Shown: positions 35,628 through 46,951, numbered from the stretch's first letter. The stretch: 64,000 nt of DNA from Nodularia sp. LEGE 06071 (GCF_015207755.1 NZ_JADEWH010000004.1:1-64000), one strand, 5' to 3'. Notes: generated from the letters alone by a model not told the origin. Numbers and translations are program-made.

Positions 35628-38213
35628 CTATTTCTCTTGAAAAGTCCAAACGCCCTGATCCCATTCAAAATCTGTGGGCGGTGATTGCAACCAGTGCTGA
35701 CAACGCAGGAGATGCAACATAGCAGCTTTATCTTGGTTGTCAACTCCCAAAACCTTGGCAAACTCAGCTCTAGCATAGCTAAACTGGCGATTGAGGTAAT
35801 ACTCGCGTCCTTTGTGATAATACTCAATTACTTGTAATTTTTCGCTATTAACAGTATCAGTACGCAAACCCACCAATTCGTAAATAGCTACTGGCTCATT
35901 TCTACCTTTGACGCGAATGTAGTCTAATTCTCTAGCCCAAATTTGGTCTTGGCAAGGTTTAAAAGTATTATCGCTGAGAATAATGTCACAACCGTATTGT
36001 TTACTAATGCTTTCTAATCGGGAACCCAGATTAACGCCATCACCAATTGCTGTAAATTCCATCCGCTTACTAGAGCCGATATTGCCACTGATCACAGTAT
36101 CAGAATTGATGCCAATGCCAATTTTAATTCTGGGCTGACCAGCAACGTGGCGACGTTGATTAAATTCAATCAAGCGATGGCGCATTTCTACTGATGTTTG
36201 CACCGCCATCCAGGCGTGGTTTTCCAAAGGTAGAGGGGAACCAAATACAGCCATAATTGCATCCCCGATATATTTATCCAGAGTGCCTTTATGTTTAAAT
36301 ACTGCTTCTACCATTGACTCAAAATAGTCGTTGAGCATACTCACCACTTCTTCAGCTTCCAAATTTTCTGTTAAAGTGGTGTAACCGCGAATATCGGAAA
36401 ATAGAATTGAAACTTCTTTGCGATCGCCACCTAATTTAGCATCATCCAATTTCAGCAATTCTTCGGCTAATTCCTGAGTCATGTAGCGGTACATCGTACT
36501 CTTGAGGCGCTTTTCATCGCTGATATCTTCCATCACCACTAGCGCCCCCCGGACTTGCTGTAAATCGCTAGCATCAGCAATTGTGTTGATCGACAAATTA
36601 ATACTGTGCAGTTCTACTCCATCACTCACCAGTGTCCGATCAGGGTAATATTGCTGAGTAATCTTGATATCATTGCCTTGTAAAGCATCTTGATACCATT
36701 TACTAAAGTCACCTTCTTTAATTGCGATCGCCTCAGTAATTAATTTACCTTCTAAACGGTATTCGGGTTCTAATCCTAATAAGTATTTAGCACTTTCGTT
36801 GGCAGTAATAATTAACCCGGCTTTATCTGTAGAAATCACGCCATTAGAAAGACTACGCAAAATATCCTGTTGCATTTGTTCTTGTTGCTTGACTGTGGCA
36901 AACAACTGAGCATTTTGCAGCGCCACACCGGCTTGAATATTAAAAGCTTCCATAAACTCTTCATCGTTGCTGTCAAAACTAGCTTGGAAGCATTCAGGCG
37001 CTTTCGGCCAAATAGCCGGATTATATGCCGGAAAATCACCTGATTTCTTTTTATTGACTAATTGACTTACTCCAATCAATTGCTGATCAGCATTGAATAC
37101 TGGCATACACAGTAAACTACAGGTACGATAGCCATTTTGCTGATCCATTTGTTTAGCAGTATCTGCTTCCGGATGGTCGTACAAATCAAAAGGAATATTC
37201 AGCTTTTCTCCAGATGCTGCTACCATGCCCGCAAAGCCTTTACCTATTGGGACTCTCAACTCCTTAGTAGCACCATTATCGTGAGTAATGTTAGTCCATA
37301 ATTCATGGCGATCGCGATCTATGAGCCAGAGAGTACTGCGATCAGCATTCATCAGTTCCTTAGCCTCTGCCATCACCCGATTCAGGGTATCTTCTAAATC
37401 GAGGCTACTTTGACTCAGAGACTTAATCGCCTTCATTAACCCCGCTAAGGCTCTTTGTTTTTGAGTCGCTACATAAAACGAGCGTGACGACTCTAAAATC
37501 AGTCGAATTGAAGGAGCAAATTCTTGAAATAATTGTTCGTCCGCCTTGCTAAAGCCTTCAGTATCAATCCGCTCTGATATCGGATCATCAGCATGATTTG
37601 ACGATTTTAATTTATTCAGTAATTGCACCACAGCCACTAATTTTCCTTGCTCATTCAATAGTGGCAAGGCTAGCATGGTGTAAGTCCGATAGCCGGTTCT
37701 TTTGTCTTGTTGTTGAGCAAATACCGAACGCGGATCTTGATAAAAATCAAAAGGAATATTGATGACTTTCTTGAAAGTGGCGACTTCGCCTGCTATACCT
37801 TTATCGGCTGGAATCCGAATTTCTAGAGAAGCTTCTCCTTCCCCCTCAGCTAAAGTTGACCAAAGTTCTTGTTTCTCTTCATCTAACAAGAATATCGTTG
37901 TTCTGTCTGCCCCTAATAATTCTCCAGTTTTAAAGGTAATCGAATGCAACATTTCTTGGAGAATTTTTTCAAACCCTTGAGAATCTAACATTGATAGGGT
38001 TTGATGAACAATCTGTAATTTTTGCTCGACTTCTGCAACAACTTGTTTAAATGTATCCTGAGTCAAGGGAGCAAGAAAGCTGGAAAAAGTTTCGTTCTTT
38101 CTAGCCAACTTACCTACACCAGTAGAATTTGGTTGCAAGTAGTAATCTTCTTGGTTACTAATACCAATAATTAAATCTGCGCTCTCCCCAAAACTACTTT
38201 CATGGACTGACAT
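35628..38213 (-). CDS. GAF-GAF-PAS adenylate cyclase (CyaB1/CyaB2-like)
   Basis: An 861-residue class III nucleotide cyclase. Two GAF domains (about 75-235 and 265-445) each carry an NK...F...DE pattern, the cyclic-nucleotide-binding signature; then a PAS domain (about 460-580) and the catalytic domain (about 600-790) with FSDIRGYTTL (metal-binding Asp), GTLDKYIGDAIMAVFG (Lys specific for ATP) and FTAIGDGVNLGSRLE. This is the exact layout and length of Nostoc CyaB1/CyaB2, where cAMP binds a GAF domain and activates its own synthesis. Which paralogue it is cannot be said. A TPR-like C-terminal tail follows. Confidence 0.93.
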   Translation of the reverse strand: MSVHESSFGESADLIIGISNQEDYYLQPNSTGVGKLARKNETFSSFLAPLTQDTFKQVVAEVEQKLQIVHQTLSMLDSQGFEKILQEMLHSITFKTGELLGADRTTIFLLDEEKQELWSTLAEGEGEASLEIRIPADKGIAGEVATFKKVINIPFDFYQDPRSVFAQQQDKRTGYRTYTMLALPLLNEQGKLVAVVQLLNKLKSSNHADDPISERIDTEGFSKADEQLFQEFAPSIRLILESSRSFYVATQKQRALAGLMKAIKSLSQSSLDLEDTLNRVMAEAKELMNADRSTLWLIDRDRHELWTNITHDNGATKELRVPIGKGFAGMVAASGEKLNIPFDLYDHPEADTAKQMDQQNGYRTCSLLCMPVFNADQQLIGVSQLVNKKKSGDFPAYNPAIWPKAPECFQASFDSNDEEFMEAFNIQAGVALQNAQLFATVKQQEQMQQDILRSLSNGVISTDKAGLIITANESAKYLLGLEPEYRLEGKLITEAIAIKEGDFSKWYQDALQGNDIKITQQYYPDRTLVSDGVELHSINLSINTIADASDLQQVRGALVVMEDISDEKRLKSTMYRYMTQELAEELLKLDDAKLGGDRKEVSILFSDIRGYTTLTENLEAEEVVSMLNDYFESMVEAVFKHKGTLDKYIGDAIMAVFGSPLPLENHAWMAVQTSVEMRHRLIEFNQRRHVAGQPRIKIGIGINSDTVISGNIGSSKRMEFTAIGDGVNLGSRLESISKQYGCDIILSDNTFKPCQDQIWARELDYIRVKGRNEPVAIYELVGLRTDTVNSEKLQVIEYYHKGREYYLNRQFSYARAEFAKVLGVDNQDKAAMLHLLRCQHWLQSPPTDFEWDQGVWTFQEK

Positions 38214-38790
<577 letters not shown>

Positions 38791-38820
<30 letters not shown>

Positions 38821-39627
38821 CTGTATTTCCCCCCTTGCTAAAAGATAACTACATAACTCGCAAAAACCTGATCCTTCCGCCGCCGTAGTTATATAAGTAG
38901 GTTGATGTTGCAACTGATTTGCATATCTCCGTACATTCGCTACACCTACAGAATTAGAAAAATGATCTTGATTAAATAAACTTTCGTCATTGGGACTATC
39001 ACCCACAGTCAGCACTTGTTCTGGGGAAAACTCAGGTAAGTATTCTTGCAACACTTGCAATAATCCTACAGCCTTATCTTGCCCTTGGGGTTTAATGTGA
39101 CACTGCACATTACTATAAGTAAATCCCCAACCCATTTCTTGACAAAGATTACTCAGTATGTTTAAGTCATCTGAAGTCAAATTTGCCACATCAAATGTCC
39201 AATCAGTGACCCGAAAACGATTGTCGGCGGATTCCTGGATTTGGGGAAATTTGGTTTTTAAAGCCGCAAAAGCCCGACCTAAACCCTGGCGATGGGCTGC
39301 TAAGTCAATAATGTCCGTTAAATTTACTGGTTGATCATGCCCAGATGGATAGAATAGACCACCGTTTTCGGCGATCGCCCCCACAATAGGCAACAAGTGA
39401 CTCAATCCACTCATCCACCCCGCAGAACGTCCAGTCACAATTAATACTTTTATCCCAGCCACCGCTAAATCTTCTAAAGCTTGCAGCAATGTCGCCGAAA
39501 ATTTGCCCCTTTCCGTGAGCGTACCATCCATATCTGTAGCAATTAGGCGAATATTCTGAAATGAAGCCTGAGAAAGTTGTTTCAAGGTGGGTGAATATCC
39601 TAGAGGGAAGTTGGGGTGACTGTACAT
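38791..39627 (-). CDS. HAD-superfamily phosphatase (Cof/sucrose-phosphatase-like)
   Basis: A 278-residue hydrolase. Motif I is DMDGTLT (nucleophile D32, D34), motif II IVTGRSAG near 64, motif III a Lys in HIKPQGQDKA, motif IV GDSPNDESLF near 220. The cap region is of the C2 type found in sugar phosphatases, so a sugar phosphate is a likely substrate, not proven. The last eight residues come from a heptamer repeat and are probably not part of the fold. Confidence 0.85.
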
Positions 39628-39748
39628 ATTACATATAAGGTTTCATCTTTAGTTTAAAAAATAATTATCATACAGCTAAATGGTATTCAGGATTTGGGCA
39701 TCCTAAAAATAATAAGTTAAGTATTTCTGGTTTGATAATTCCCCAATC

Positions 39749-40567
39749 ATGCTAAATTCAATGTCTATTGCCCAATTTCCTCAAACAAAGACGATCAAGG
39801 TCTCCCAACAAGTGCTAGCAAATCAACCTCAACTACCATCACTTTTAGCTATGACCTCTGCTGGACTGGGGTTAGTGCTAATTGCTTTGATCTTCTATGG
39901 CAAATTTCAGCTAAATACGTTAGAGAAAAAAGTCAAATTTCAAAAATTCCGGGCGCGAGAGCTAGAAAAGAAGTTTAAACTAGCGCTGGAAACTATTCGC
40001 AAAATGGAAACTAATCCCGATTTAGTGAATTCACGGGATTTTAACTTAGATTATCTGCGAATGCGGATGTCTGAAGAAGTGTTTCACTTTGCCATCTTGA
40101 ATCAAATTAAAATCCAGGTCAAAGATAAAATTTCTCAAGCATTGCGTCCACATCAAGCCGACCAAGGAGTTATTGGCATTGCTAGCAGTGGAAGGCAGGT
40201 AGATGAAACTTTTGATGTGGAATATGAGACTGGTATTGGTGCAAAACTCGCTAAAAGAGTGCTATTTCGGGTTCAACTGCGGTTAATCAAGTTACCAACA
40301 CAAGCGACTTCTGCCACTATTAGCCAAATTATTGACTGTATTGAAACTTATCTTAGTCCCGTTGAAGGTGAGGATAGTTGGCAACCGTCAATTCAAGGGC
40401 GGATTATCTATATGCATTGGGATCAAAAGGCTAAACCTACTCCCTTACTGGTGCTAGAACAATCTAATGATGGTGTGAATGTAACTTTTCGCACAAGTCG
40501 CCAACCAACTATGGCTGTACCAAAGAAGCCTTCTGGAGTTAAGAGATCCGATTCTCCCAGATCATAG
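39749..40567 (+). CDS. Membrane-anchored coiled-coil protein of unknown function
   Basis: A 272-residue protein with one membrane span (about 34-52, LLAMTSAGLGLVLIALIFYG), then a short coiled coil (EKKVKFQKFRARELEKKFKL), then a globular domain with ISQIIDCIETYL and IIYMHWDQKAKPTPLLVLEQ. I recognise it only as a conserved cyanobacterial type of hypothetical protein. It is divergent from the HAD gene and converges with devA. Confidence 0.65.
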   Translation: MLNSMSIAQFPQTKTIKVSQQVLANQPQLPSLLAMTSAGLGLVLIALIFYGKFQLNTLEKKVKFQKFRARELEKKFKLALETIRKMETNPDLVNSRDFNLDYLRMRMSEEVFHFAILNQIKIQVKDKISQALRPHQADQGVIGIASSGRQVDETFDVEYETGIGAKLAKRVLFRVQLRLIKLPTQATSATISQIIDCIETYLSPVEGEDSWQPSIQGRIIYMHWDQKAKPTPLLVLEQSNDGVNVTFRTSRQPTMAVPKKPSGVKRSDSPRS

Positions 40568-40627
40568 TTTTGACTTCAGGGTGCTGCAATCTGGTTGTGG
40601 GTGATTCGTTGAGTTAGGAGTTAGCAA

Positions 40628-41347
40628 TTATGGTTTTTCACTGATAACTACACTTGGTGAATCACGGGCTAAAAGACCATCTTCCATTTCCACAATGCGA
40701 TCAGCTATGTCCAAGATGCGATTATCGTGAGTTACTAGCAAAATAGAAGTTCCTTGTTCTTTAGCAAGTCCCTGCATGATTTCTACAACATCACGTCCTG
40801 ATTGTTTGTCCAAAGCTGCCGTGGGTTCGTCTGCTAGCACTAAGGGAGGACTATTGACTAGGGCGCGGGCGATCGCTATTCTTTGTTTTTGTCCACCAGA
40901 AAGGCTGTCTGGGTAGTAAGTCACTTTATCCTGCAAACCAACTGCTCCCAGCATGGCTTGTGATTTAGCAATTGCTTCATTTTGAGTGACATGATCATTC
41001 AACTCCACCGCCATCTGCACATTTTGTGTGGCACTTAAGAAACCCAACAAATTATGAGCTTGAAAAATATAACCAATATTACGCCGAATTTGCACTAGTC
41101 TATTTTGACTAGCACCAGACATTTCTACACCTAAAAACTTTAAACTGCCCTCTTGTACAGACCGCAACCCACCAATTAAGCTCAGTAACGTTGTTTTACC
41201 TGAACCTGACGGCCCCGTCATAATCACAATTTCCCCAGGATAAACCTCTAGGTTAATGTCAAATAGAATCTGTTTTTTTAATGCGCCTTTGCCATAGTAG
41301 TGGTTGAGGTTTTTTATGGCAATTACAGGTTCTTGTCTCATATTCAA
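40628..41347 (-). CDS. devA: DevA-type ABC transporter ATPase
   Basis: A 239-residue ATPase with Walker A GPSGSGKTT at 45-53, signature LSGGQKQR near 150, Walker B VLADEPTAALD near 171 and H-loop VTHDNR. Sequence type is MacB/DevA (LolD-like). With the upstream devB- and devC-type genes it forms the DevBCA system, which exports heterocyst glycolipids through the cell wall with TolC. Nostocales carry several DevBCA paralogues, so this copy may not be the one essential for heterocysts. It follows devC by about 140 bp. Confidence 0.85.
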   Translation of the reverse strand: MNMRQEPVIAIKNLNHYYGKGALKKQILFDINLEVYPGEIVIMTGPSGSGKTTLLSLIGGLRSVQEGSLKFLGVEMSGASQNRLVQIRRNIGYIFQAHNLLGFLSATQNVQMAVELNDHVTQNEAIAKSQAMLGAVGLQDKVTYYPDSLSGGQKQRIAIARALVNSPPLVLADEPTAALDKQSGRDVVEIMQGLAKEQGTSILLVTHDNRILDIADRIVEMEDGLLARDSPSVVISEKP

Positions 41348-41490
41348 GTAGGTGATTAGGTGTTAGTTGTTCCGATATGGAACTGTAGTGCCTGTAAATA
41401 ATGAATATATATCACTTACCAATTATAAATCAAATTTATGCATAAATATTGAGAATTTACATTTAATTTGTAATTGATAACTGATAACTA

Positions 41491-42645
41491 TTAAAAGATA
41501 TCTGCTGGATCGGCAGAACGTAATTTACGTACAGCGATCGCGCCGGAAACAAAACACATAATTATCGTGAGAATCAACACAGTTATGGCTCGTTCATAAC
41601 TCATAAACACTGGTAATAGTGTAGCGTCTCTAGCACTGGAGTACATAAACATCGCAATAATCCATCCAGGAATATATCCTAAGCAAGCTAATAGCAATGC
41701 TTCTTGAAGAATGACAGTTAATAAGTATTTTTGCGTATAACCGATTGCCTTCAACGTAGCATATTCTGACAAGTGATCGGAAACTTCGGTATAAAGGATT
41801 TGATAAACAATTACAGTGCCGACAATAAAGCCCATAATTGTACCTAAAGTGAAGATAAATCCAATAGCCGTACTACTTGCCCAATAATTGCGCTCAAAAT
41901 CAATAAATTCTTGTTTCGTTAAAACATTAATATCTTCAGGTAAATAACTCCGCAATTGTTGGGCGACTATATTGGCATTTTGTCCTCGATTTAGTCTAAT
42001 TAAACCAATATCAATTAATCCTCGTTGACGGTTAGCGAATATCCTCAAAAAATTCACATCACTGGTAATTAAATTACCATCTGCGCCAAAAGATGCACCT
42101 AAAGTAAATAATCCATCCACTTTAACTCGTCTTCTTTGTACTTCTGCTGTTAAAGTGTTTCCTTGCTTCAATTCTGCCGCAATTGGACCATATTCTTCTC
42201 TAGAAGAACTGTCAAATAAAACCACATCAGGTAGTTTCAATTTATCCAAATTTTCCTCAACCCCAGGCAAATCAAACAGATTAGATTCGGGATTCATGCC
42301 AAAAATCAGAATGCTCCGGGGGCGACCTGTGACTGGATTTCGCCAAGTTGTATAATCCAAATATATCGGATGTACAGATTCTACTGCTTGTAATTCTAAA
42401 GCTTTATACAATCTTCTTTGGGAAAAGGTTTGCATTGCTAGCAATGCGTTAGATTGTTGATTAATTAAAACGATGTCGCCCTGTAGGCTACCATGTAACC
42501 GAACGTTACTATAATAGAGTGCATCCCGAAAACCAATTTGCATAAACATCAGAATATCGGCAAAGGCAATTCCTGCCAGAGCCACGGCTAGGCGACTTTT
42601 GTCTCTCGTCAGTTGTAGCCAGGACAGGGGGATTTTACGATTCAT
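41491..42645 (-). CDS. devC: DevC-type ABC permease
   Basis: A 384-residue MacB-like permease with one N-terminal membrane helix (about 18-38), a large periplasmic domain, and three C-terminal helices (about 258-280, 305-330, 350-372). It starts MNRKIPLSWLQLTRDKSRL and ends ADPADIF, typical of DevC. It should pair with the DevA ATPase and take substrate from the membrane to the DevB adaptor. It follows the devB-like gene by about 130 bp. Confidence 0.88.
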   Translation of the reverse strand: MNRKIPLSWLQLTRDKSRLAVALAGIAFADILMFMQIGFRDALYYSNVRLHGSLQGDIVLINQQSNALLAMQTFSQRRLYKALELQAVESVHPIYLDYTTWRNPVTGRPRSILIFGMNPESNLFDLPGVEENLDKLKLPDVVLFDSSSREEYGPIAAELKQGNTLTAEVQRRRVKVDGLFTLGASFGADGNLITSDVNFLRIFANRQRGLIDIGLIRLNRGQNANIVAQQLRSYLPEDINVLTKQEFIDFERNYWASSTAIGFIFTLGTIMGFIVGTVIVYQILYTEVSDHLSEYATLKAIGYTQKYLLTVILQEALLLACLGYIPGWIIAMFMYSSARDATLLPVFMSYERAITVLILTIIMCFVSGAIAVRKLRSADPADIF

Positions 42646-42775
42646 TATTCGTAATTGTTAATTCATTATTCGTAATTAAGGAAGCCATTAAAATTTAAAT
42701 TTTGGATGGGAATATTTCATCCAAAATCTAAAATTCTGTCTTGGTCAAATTCTTGGTGCAAATTGGGATTAATAC

Positions 42776-44215
42776 TCAATCAGAATTTGATTCTTTATTA
42801 ATTTGGGCAATTACCTTAGCATTGGTAAAACCAGAAACTCGCTGGCTATCTTCTGCAAGCAAGGCAATTTTGACTTCCACAACTCTCGCGTCTACATCTG
42901 CGACTGGATCTGTACTCAAGACATCTTTTTTGCCAATTTTTCTGCCAATTTCAGTGACAGTTCCCTTTAATTCCCCAATAAATGCGCCATTTTCGCTCGT
43001 GATTGTAGCAGTTTGACCTATACGCACTTCACCAATAGTATCTTCAGGAACTTCAGCAACGACGGTCATTTGATTGGTTTCTCCAATCTCCGCAATGCCA
43101 TTTGCACTGATAGCTTCTCCTGATTTGGTGTGAACTGCTAAGATTTCTCCAGTAATGGGTGCTTGAACGTAGGTTAATTTTAGTTCGGCTTCGGCTCTTT
43201 TAACATTAGCGATCGCATTACTAACTTGAGCTTCTCCCCTCTGGATATCAGTAGGACGAAATTCTTGGATTCTGCTGAGTCTAGCTTGTTCTTCGTTAAT
43301 CTGACTTTGCAAAGTCATGATCGTTTTATCACGGTTAACTGTGGCTTCTACAAGCTGTTGTTGCAAAGTTGCCAAACTTGTTACCTGGTTGGCTCTAGCC
43401 TCAGCTAGTTGTTGCTTGAGAGTCGCCTGCACCTGTCGCAGATTAACCTGGCTTTCAATCACTTGCTGATTAGAAGTGACCGCACTTAGTCTCCTTCTAT
43501 CCCGTTCTTGCTGGGAAATAGCACCTTCTTTGTACAACATATCATACCGTCCGGCATCAACTTGAGCATTGCGCTGTTCGGCTTGGATGCGGGAAATAGT
43601 TGCTTTTAAACTATCTTGTTGTCCTCTGAGTTCAGCTTCTAGGCGATTAACTGTGGCTTGTAGAGTCAGTTTTTCTCCACTCAACTGAGCAGCTATCCGC
43701 GCAATTGTCGCTTGTTGAGCATCCCTTTCTCCCTTTAACTGGGCTTGTAAGCGAGCAATAACTGCTGTTTGAGCTTCAATATCTCTGGGGGAGCCAACTT
43801 TGACTTGAGCTAAATTAGCCCGCACTTCTTGCAGTCTGGCTTTTGCTTCTTCTACGGCTGCTAATTGGGTGTCATGGTTGTCTAAAATCGCCACCACTTG
43901 ACCTTTTCTGACTCGCTCACCTTCATTCACGAAAATTTGCTGAACTCGTGAGGAAGATTGCAATCCGGCTGCGGGTGCAGAAAGTCTCAAAACTTCTCCT
44001 TTTGGTTCCAAACGCCCCACAGAGCTAATGCTATTGCTCAGTGGTTTTAGGGGTACAGATGGGCTGAGTTTTTTCAGTTGCTCAACTTTAGCTGTAGTTA
44101 GTAGCCCGGCGGCGATGACAATTGGTAGGGCGACAGCGATACCCCACCAAATCTTAGGTTGTTCCGGATCAAGTAGCAGCTCTCTTGAGCTTGGCTTCTC
44201 AGTCACCCTTGACAT
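42776..44215 (-). CDS. devB: DevB-type membrane fusion protein (HlyD family)
   Basis: A 479-residue periplasmic adaptor: one N-terminal membrane helix (about 27-43), a lipoyl-like half (EGERVRKGQVVAILDNHDTQ), a very long Gln/Ala-rich coiled-coil hairpin (about 125-320), then the second lipoyl half and beta-barrel (VQAPITGEILAVHTKSGEAI). In the DevBCA system DevB bridges the permease and TolC. It is the first gene of the operon, after a leader of nearly 900 bp that contains an NtcA-type site. Confidence 0.88.
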   Translation of the reverse strand: MSRVTEKPSSRELLLDPEQPKIWWGIAVALPIVIAAGLLTTAKVEQLKKLSPSVPLKPLSNSISSVGRLEPKGEVLRLSAPAAGLQSSSRVQQIFVNEGERVRKGQVVAILDNHDTQLAAVEEAKARLQEVRANLAQVKVGSPRDIEAQTAVIARLQAQLKGERDAQQATIARIAAQLSGEKLTLQATVNRLEAELRGQQDSLKATISRIQAEQRNAQVDAGRYDMLYKEGAISQQERDRRRLSAVTSNQQVIESQVNLRQVQATLKQQLAEARANQVTSLATLQQQLVEATVNRDKTIMTLQSQINEEQARLSRIQEFRPTDIQRGEAQVSNAIANVKRAEAELKLTYVQAPITGEILAVHTKSGEAISANGIAEIGETNQMTVVAEVPEDTIGEVRIGQTATITSENGAFIGELKGTVTEIGRKIGKKDVLSTDPVADVDARVVEVKIALLAEDSQRVSGFTNAKVIAQINKESNSD

Positions 44216-45107
44216 GGTTGTTGCCCGTTTGTTGAATTGTGCTTATGGAAATAAAAAAGTGAATTAGGGGTGGTTATCCCAATTGTTAATGCGTAATTGG
44301 TCAATCAATTTTGGACTTACGTCAAACAATTTTTAGTAACTAGCACGCTGATAACAACAAAGAGAAGAAACAGTAATTTCAAGCTGGTAATTGCTGAAAA
44401 TCTACTGTTAGATGCACGCTCAACCCTACAAATGTCTACAATGGTGCTGACTAAAGAAACATTTCAGTAGCTGTGAATATCATTGAGAGTTGCATCACCC
44501 AAATACAATTTTTGATTGCAGCCTGGTATAAATTTAGTAAATATAATTACGCGGACGAGTATTTGTGAGGAAAATCTCACAAGTGTTTTCTCAAACTTAG
44601 ATCACTTTTGCTCAATTTTTTAGAGGCTATACCAACAGTCTCAAAAAAACTTTTCTGCTGCCAAAGTGAGTATTTTGTCATCCAAATTGTCTGTGAGGAC
44701 TTAGGCGTGAGCGCTCAGTCAAAAGTTGCGCTTTGTTTGCCCACAATACAGGCTCACATACACAATCTGCCTGTACAAGCTAATTAGGCGCATCTATGGC
44801 TACGCCACGCAAGTGTGATTAAGACATGGTATTAGTCAACGGTCAACTACAAATATATGTCAACGAGAGCATTCCTCACATTACAATTTCCTTAACTTTT
44901 GGGTCAACCAATTAGTAAGTTTTTTTGAAGTCCTTGATATTAGGAATATTTGCTCTCAGACTTTGCTGCTGTTGTCTTACTCCATTAAACTCTTATTGAA
45001 TAAATTCTACATTCATTAGTTACGAGAAAACGTAACAGAACCTACAGATGGGGGAGATGAGGGGGATGGGGGAATTAATCAGTTTTGGTTCTGTTAGCAA
45101 GCACTTT
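44216..45107. other. Long upstream region of devBCA
   Basis: About 890 bp without a gene, lying between the start of devB and the end of pcyA. It contains the NtcA-type palindrome at 44537-44550. Known devB in Nostoc PCC 7120 also has an unusually long leader with an NtcA-dependent start. Confidence 0.5.
44537..44550 (-). promoter_or_regulatory. NtcA-type binding site upstream of devB
   Basis: GTAAATATAATTAC fits the consensus GTA-N8-TAC exactly. It is 322 bp upstream of the devB start. NtcA is the global nitrogen regulator of cyanobacteria and activates devBCA in Nostoc. No good -10 box is seen at the ideal distance, so function is not certain. Confidence 0.45.
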
Positions 45108-45845
45108 TTAGTCTGGTAAATCAAATAATACTGTAGTCATGTAATTTTCTGCCCAGTCTTGACCAAAGGCTTTTTCTAGTACCCGGCGGGTTTTGTCGTT
45201 TTGTTGCTGTTTGGTGCAGTAGTTGCGTTGTCCGGCTAAAATCTGCAACGATTTTTCTGCTGAAACTGGACTGGAGGCGATCGCTTGAGTACAATGAATT
45301 TCTAACATTTCTTTGACACGGGAAAGAAACATCGTCTCTTCTTCTGGGGAACCAGGACGGACAAAGATGCAAAAATCGGAGAATATCTGACCCCATTCTG
45401 GTAAGTCACGGGGTTGGGAAAAGTTAAGCTCTGTGAGGGCTGTGAGTTCGGTGTTATATGATGCAGGTAAGGTACGTTCTAAGTCTACAGGTGATAGGTC
45501 TGCGATCGCCGCACTAATTTGACCTCTACCCCCAACTAAGTCACAACCAAACATGGGTAAGTCATATTCTGGACGGGGAAACATCACACAATGCAAAATA
45601 TCTAGCATATTCCCCACTTTTGCTAGTTCTAAGTGCAGTTTGCGGAATTGGGGTGTTTGATAGCAGCGATTTTCTATGATCAGTTTTTCGCCTTCCAGTC
45701 TACCTTCTACATACCCCAGTTCAGCAGGTAAATGGTAAGGAGATAGTTCTAAGTGTTCATGCCAAACTGCTTCTATACAATCAGCTAGTTGATGAATTAA
45801 GGGATGTTGTTGTTCTCGCAGCGAGGTGGTAGGAGTAAATGACAT
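45108..45845 (-). CDS. pcyA: PcyA, phycocyanobilin:ferredoxin oxidoreductase
   Basis: A 245-residue enzyme that reduces biliverdin IX-alpha in four electron steps to phycocyanobilin, the chromophore of phycobiliproteins and phytochromes, with ferredoxin as donor. The active-site residues are present: E73 (LHLELAKVG), H85 (LHCVMFP) and D102 (FGCDLVGG), each three positions before the Synechocystis numbering. Length is as expected. It is a single gene; the CRISPR array follows on its upstream side. Confidence 0.96.
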   Translation of the reverse strand: MSFTPTTSLREQQHPLIHQLADCIEAVWHEHLELSPYHLPAELGYVEGRLEGEKLIIENRCYQTPQFRKLHLELAKVGNMLDILHCVMFPRPEYDLPMFGCDLVGGRGQISAAIADLSPVDLERTLPASYNTELTALTELNFSQPRDLPEWGQIFSDFCIFVRPGSPEEETMFLSRVKEMLEIHCTQAIASSPVSAEKSLQILAGQRNYCTKQQQNDKTRRVLEKAFGQDWAENYMTTVLFDLPD

Positions 45846-45936
45846 CTTTTTCTTGCAAATTCTATCTAGTTGTCAGTCTACCTTCTCCTGTGTCACTTCT
45901 GTTTTGGCTGGTAATATAAGAATATATTTTTTTCTC

Positions 45937-45963
45937 ACGCAAAGGCGCAAAGGCGCAAAGAAG
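45937..45963. repeat. Dispersed ACGCAAAGGCGCAAAGG repeat
   Basis: TCACGCAAAGGCGCAAAGGC and following bases; related copies at about 20276 and 56267. It sits 25 bp before the first CRISPR repeat. Confidence 0.6.
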
Positions 45964-45985
45964 ACCGCAGAATTTTGATCTCCGT

Positions 45986-46951
45986 GTTTCAATCCCTAAT
46001 AGGGATTATGGGTGATTTCAACTAAACCCCGCGCCTACAATCTACAGGTTCACCACTGGGTTTCAATCCCTAATAGGGATTATGTGTGATTTCAACAACG
46101 CAAGTCGATGGTGATTCTGTAGCTTTGGCGGCTGTTTCAATCCCTAATAGGGATTATGTGTGATTTCAACTCACCTCAAATTCTCCCGTGGATTGCTCAT
46201 CTTTGCCGGTTTCAATCCCTAATAGGGATTATGTGTGATTTCAACTCAAGTCACACATCTCATCTCACCTATCTTCTGTTTCAATCCCTAATAGGGATTA
46301 TGTGTGATTTCAACCTACATAGCTATTTTTAGCTGATTTTAGATGCCAGAGTTTCAATCCCTAATAGGGATTATGTGTGATTTCAACAGTTTGCCACTGC
46401 CACCATAGATTTTCTTCATCGTGTTTCAATCCCTAATAGGGATTATGTGTGATTTCAACGAATAGTTTTAGTGCAATGGTTGACAACTTACGTTTCAATC
46501 CCTAATAGGGATTATGTGTGATTTCAACGATTGCGATGGTTCGCCGCCGTACTCAAAAAAGTTTCAATCCCTAATAGGGATTATGTGTGATTTCAACTTT
46601 ACTACCTCCCAGTACCGGAACCCAGTAGAGTGTTTCAATCCCTAATAGGGATTATGTGTGATTTCAACGTGGGGTTGTTACCGCCACTAGATTGAAAATT
46701 GTTTCAATCCCTAATAGGGATTATGTGTGATTTCAACCTATGGGGATTTTGCTAGCTATCAAATCAGGGCTTGGTTTCAATCCCTAATAGGGATTATGTG
46801 TGATTTCAACGTTGAGTTTCTTGCTTGGTGGTAAGAATCGATGTTTCAATCCCTAATAGGGATTATGTGTGATTTCAACATTGGTTTCCGAAAAATCCAC
46901 CCCTCTGGTGCATCGTTTCAATCCCTAATAGGGATTATGTGTGATTTCAAC
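45986..46951. CRISPR. CRISPR array, 14 repeats of 37 bp and 13 spacers
   Basis: The repeat starts GTTTCAATCCCTAATAGGGA and ends TTATGTGTGATTTCAAC. Repeat starts: 45986, 46060, 46134, 46209, 46278, 46351, 46423, 46492, 46561, 46632, 46701, 46774, 46843, 46915. Spacers are 32-38 bp. All repeats look identical except the first, which has G for T at position 26 (TATGGGTGA). The repeat contains a palindrome (AATCCCTA/TAGGGATT) able to form a crRNA hairpin. The single degenerate repeat at the left end suggests that end is old and the leader is on the right, but this is weak. No cas gene is in the window. Confidence 0.98.
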
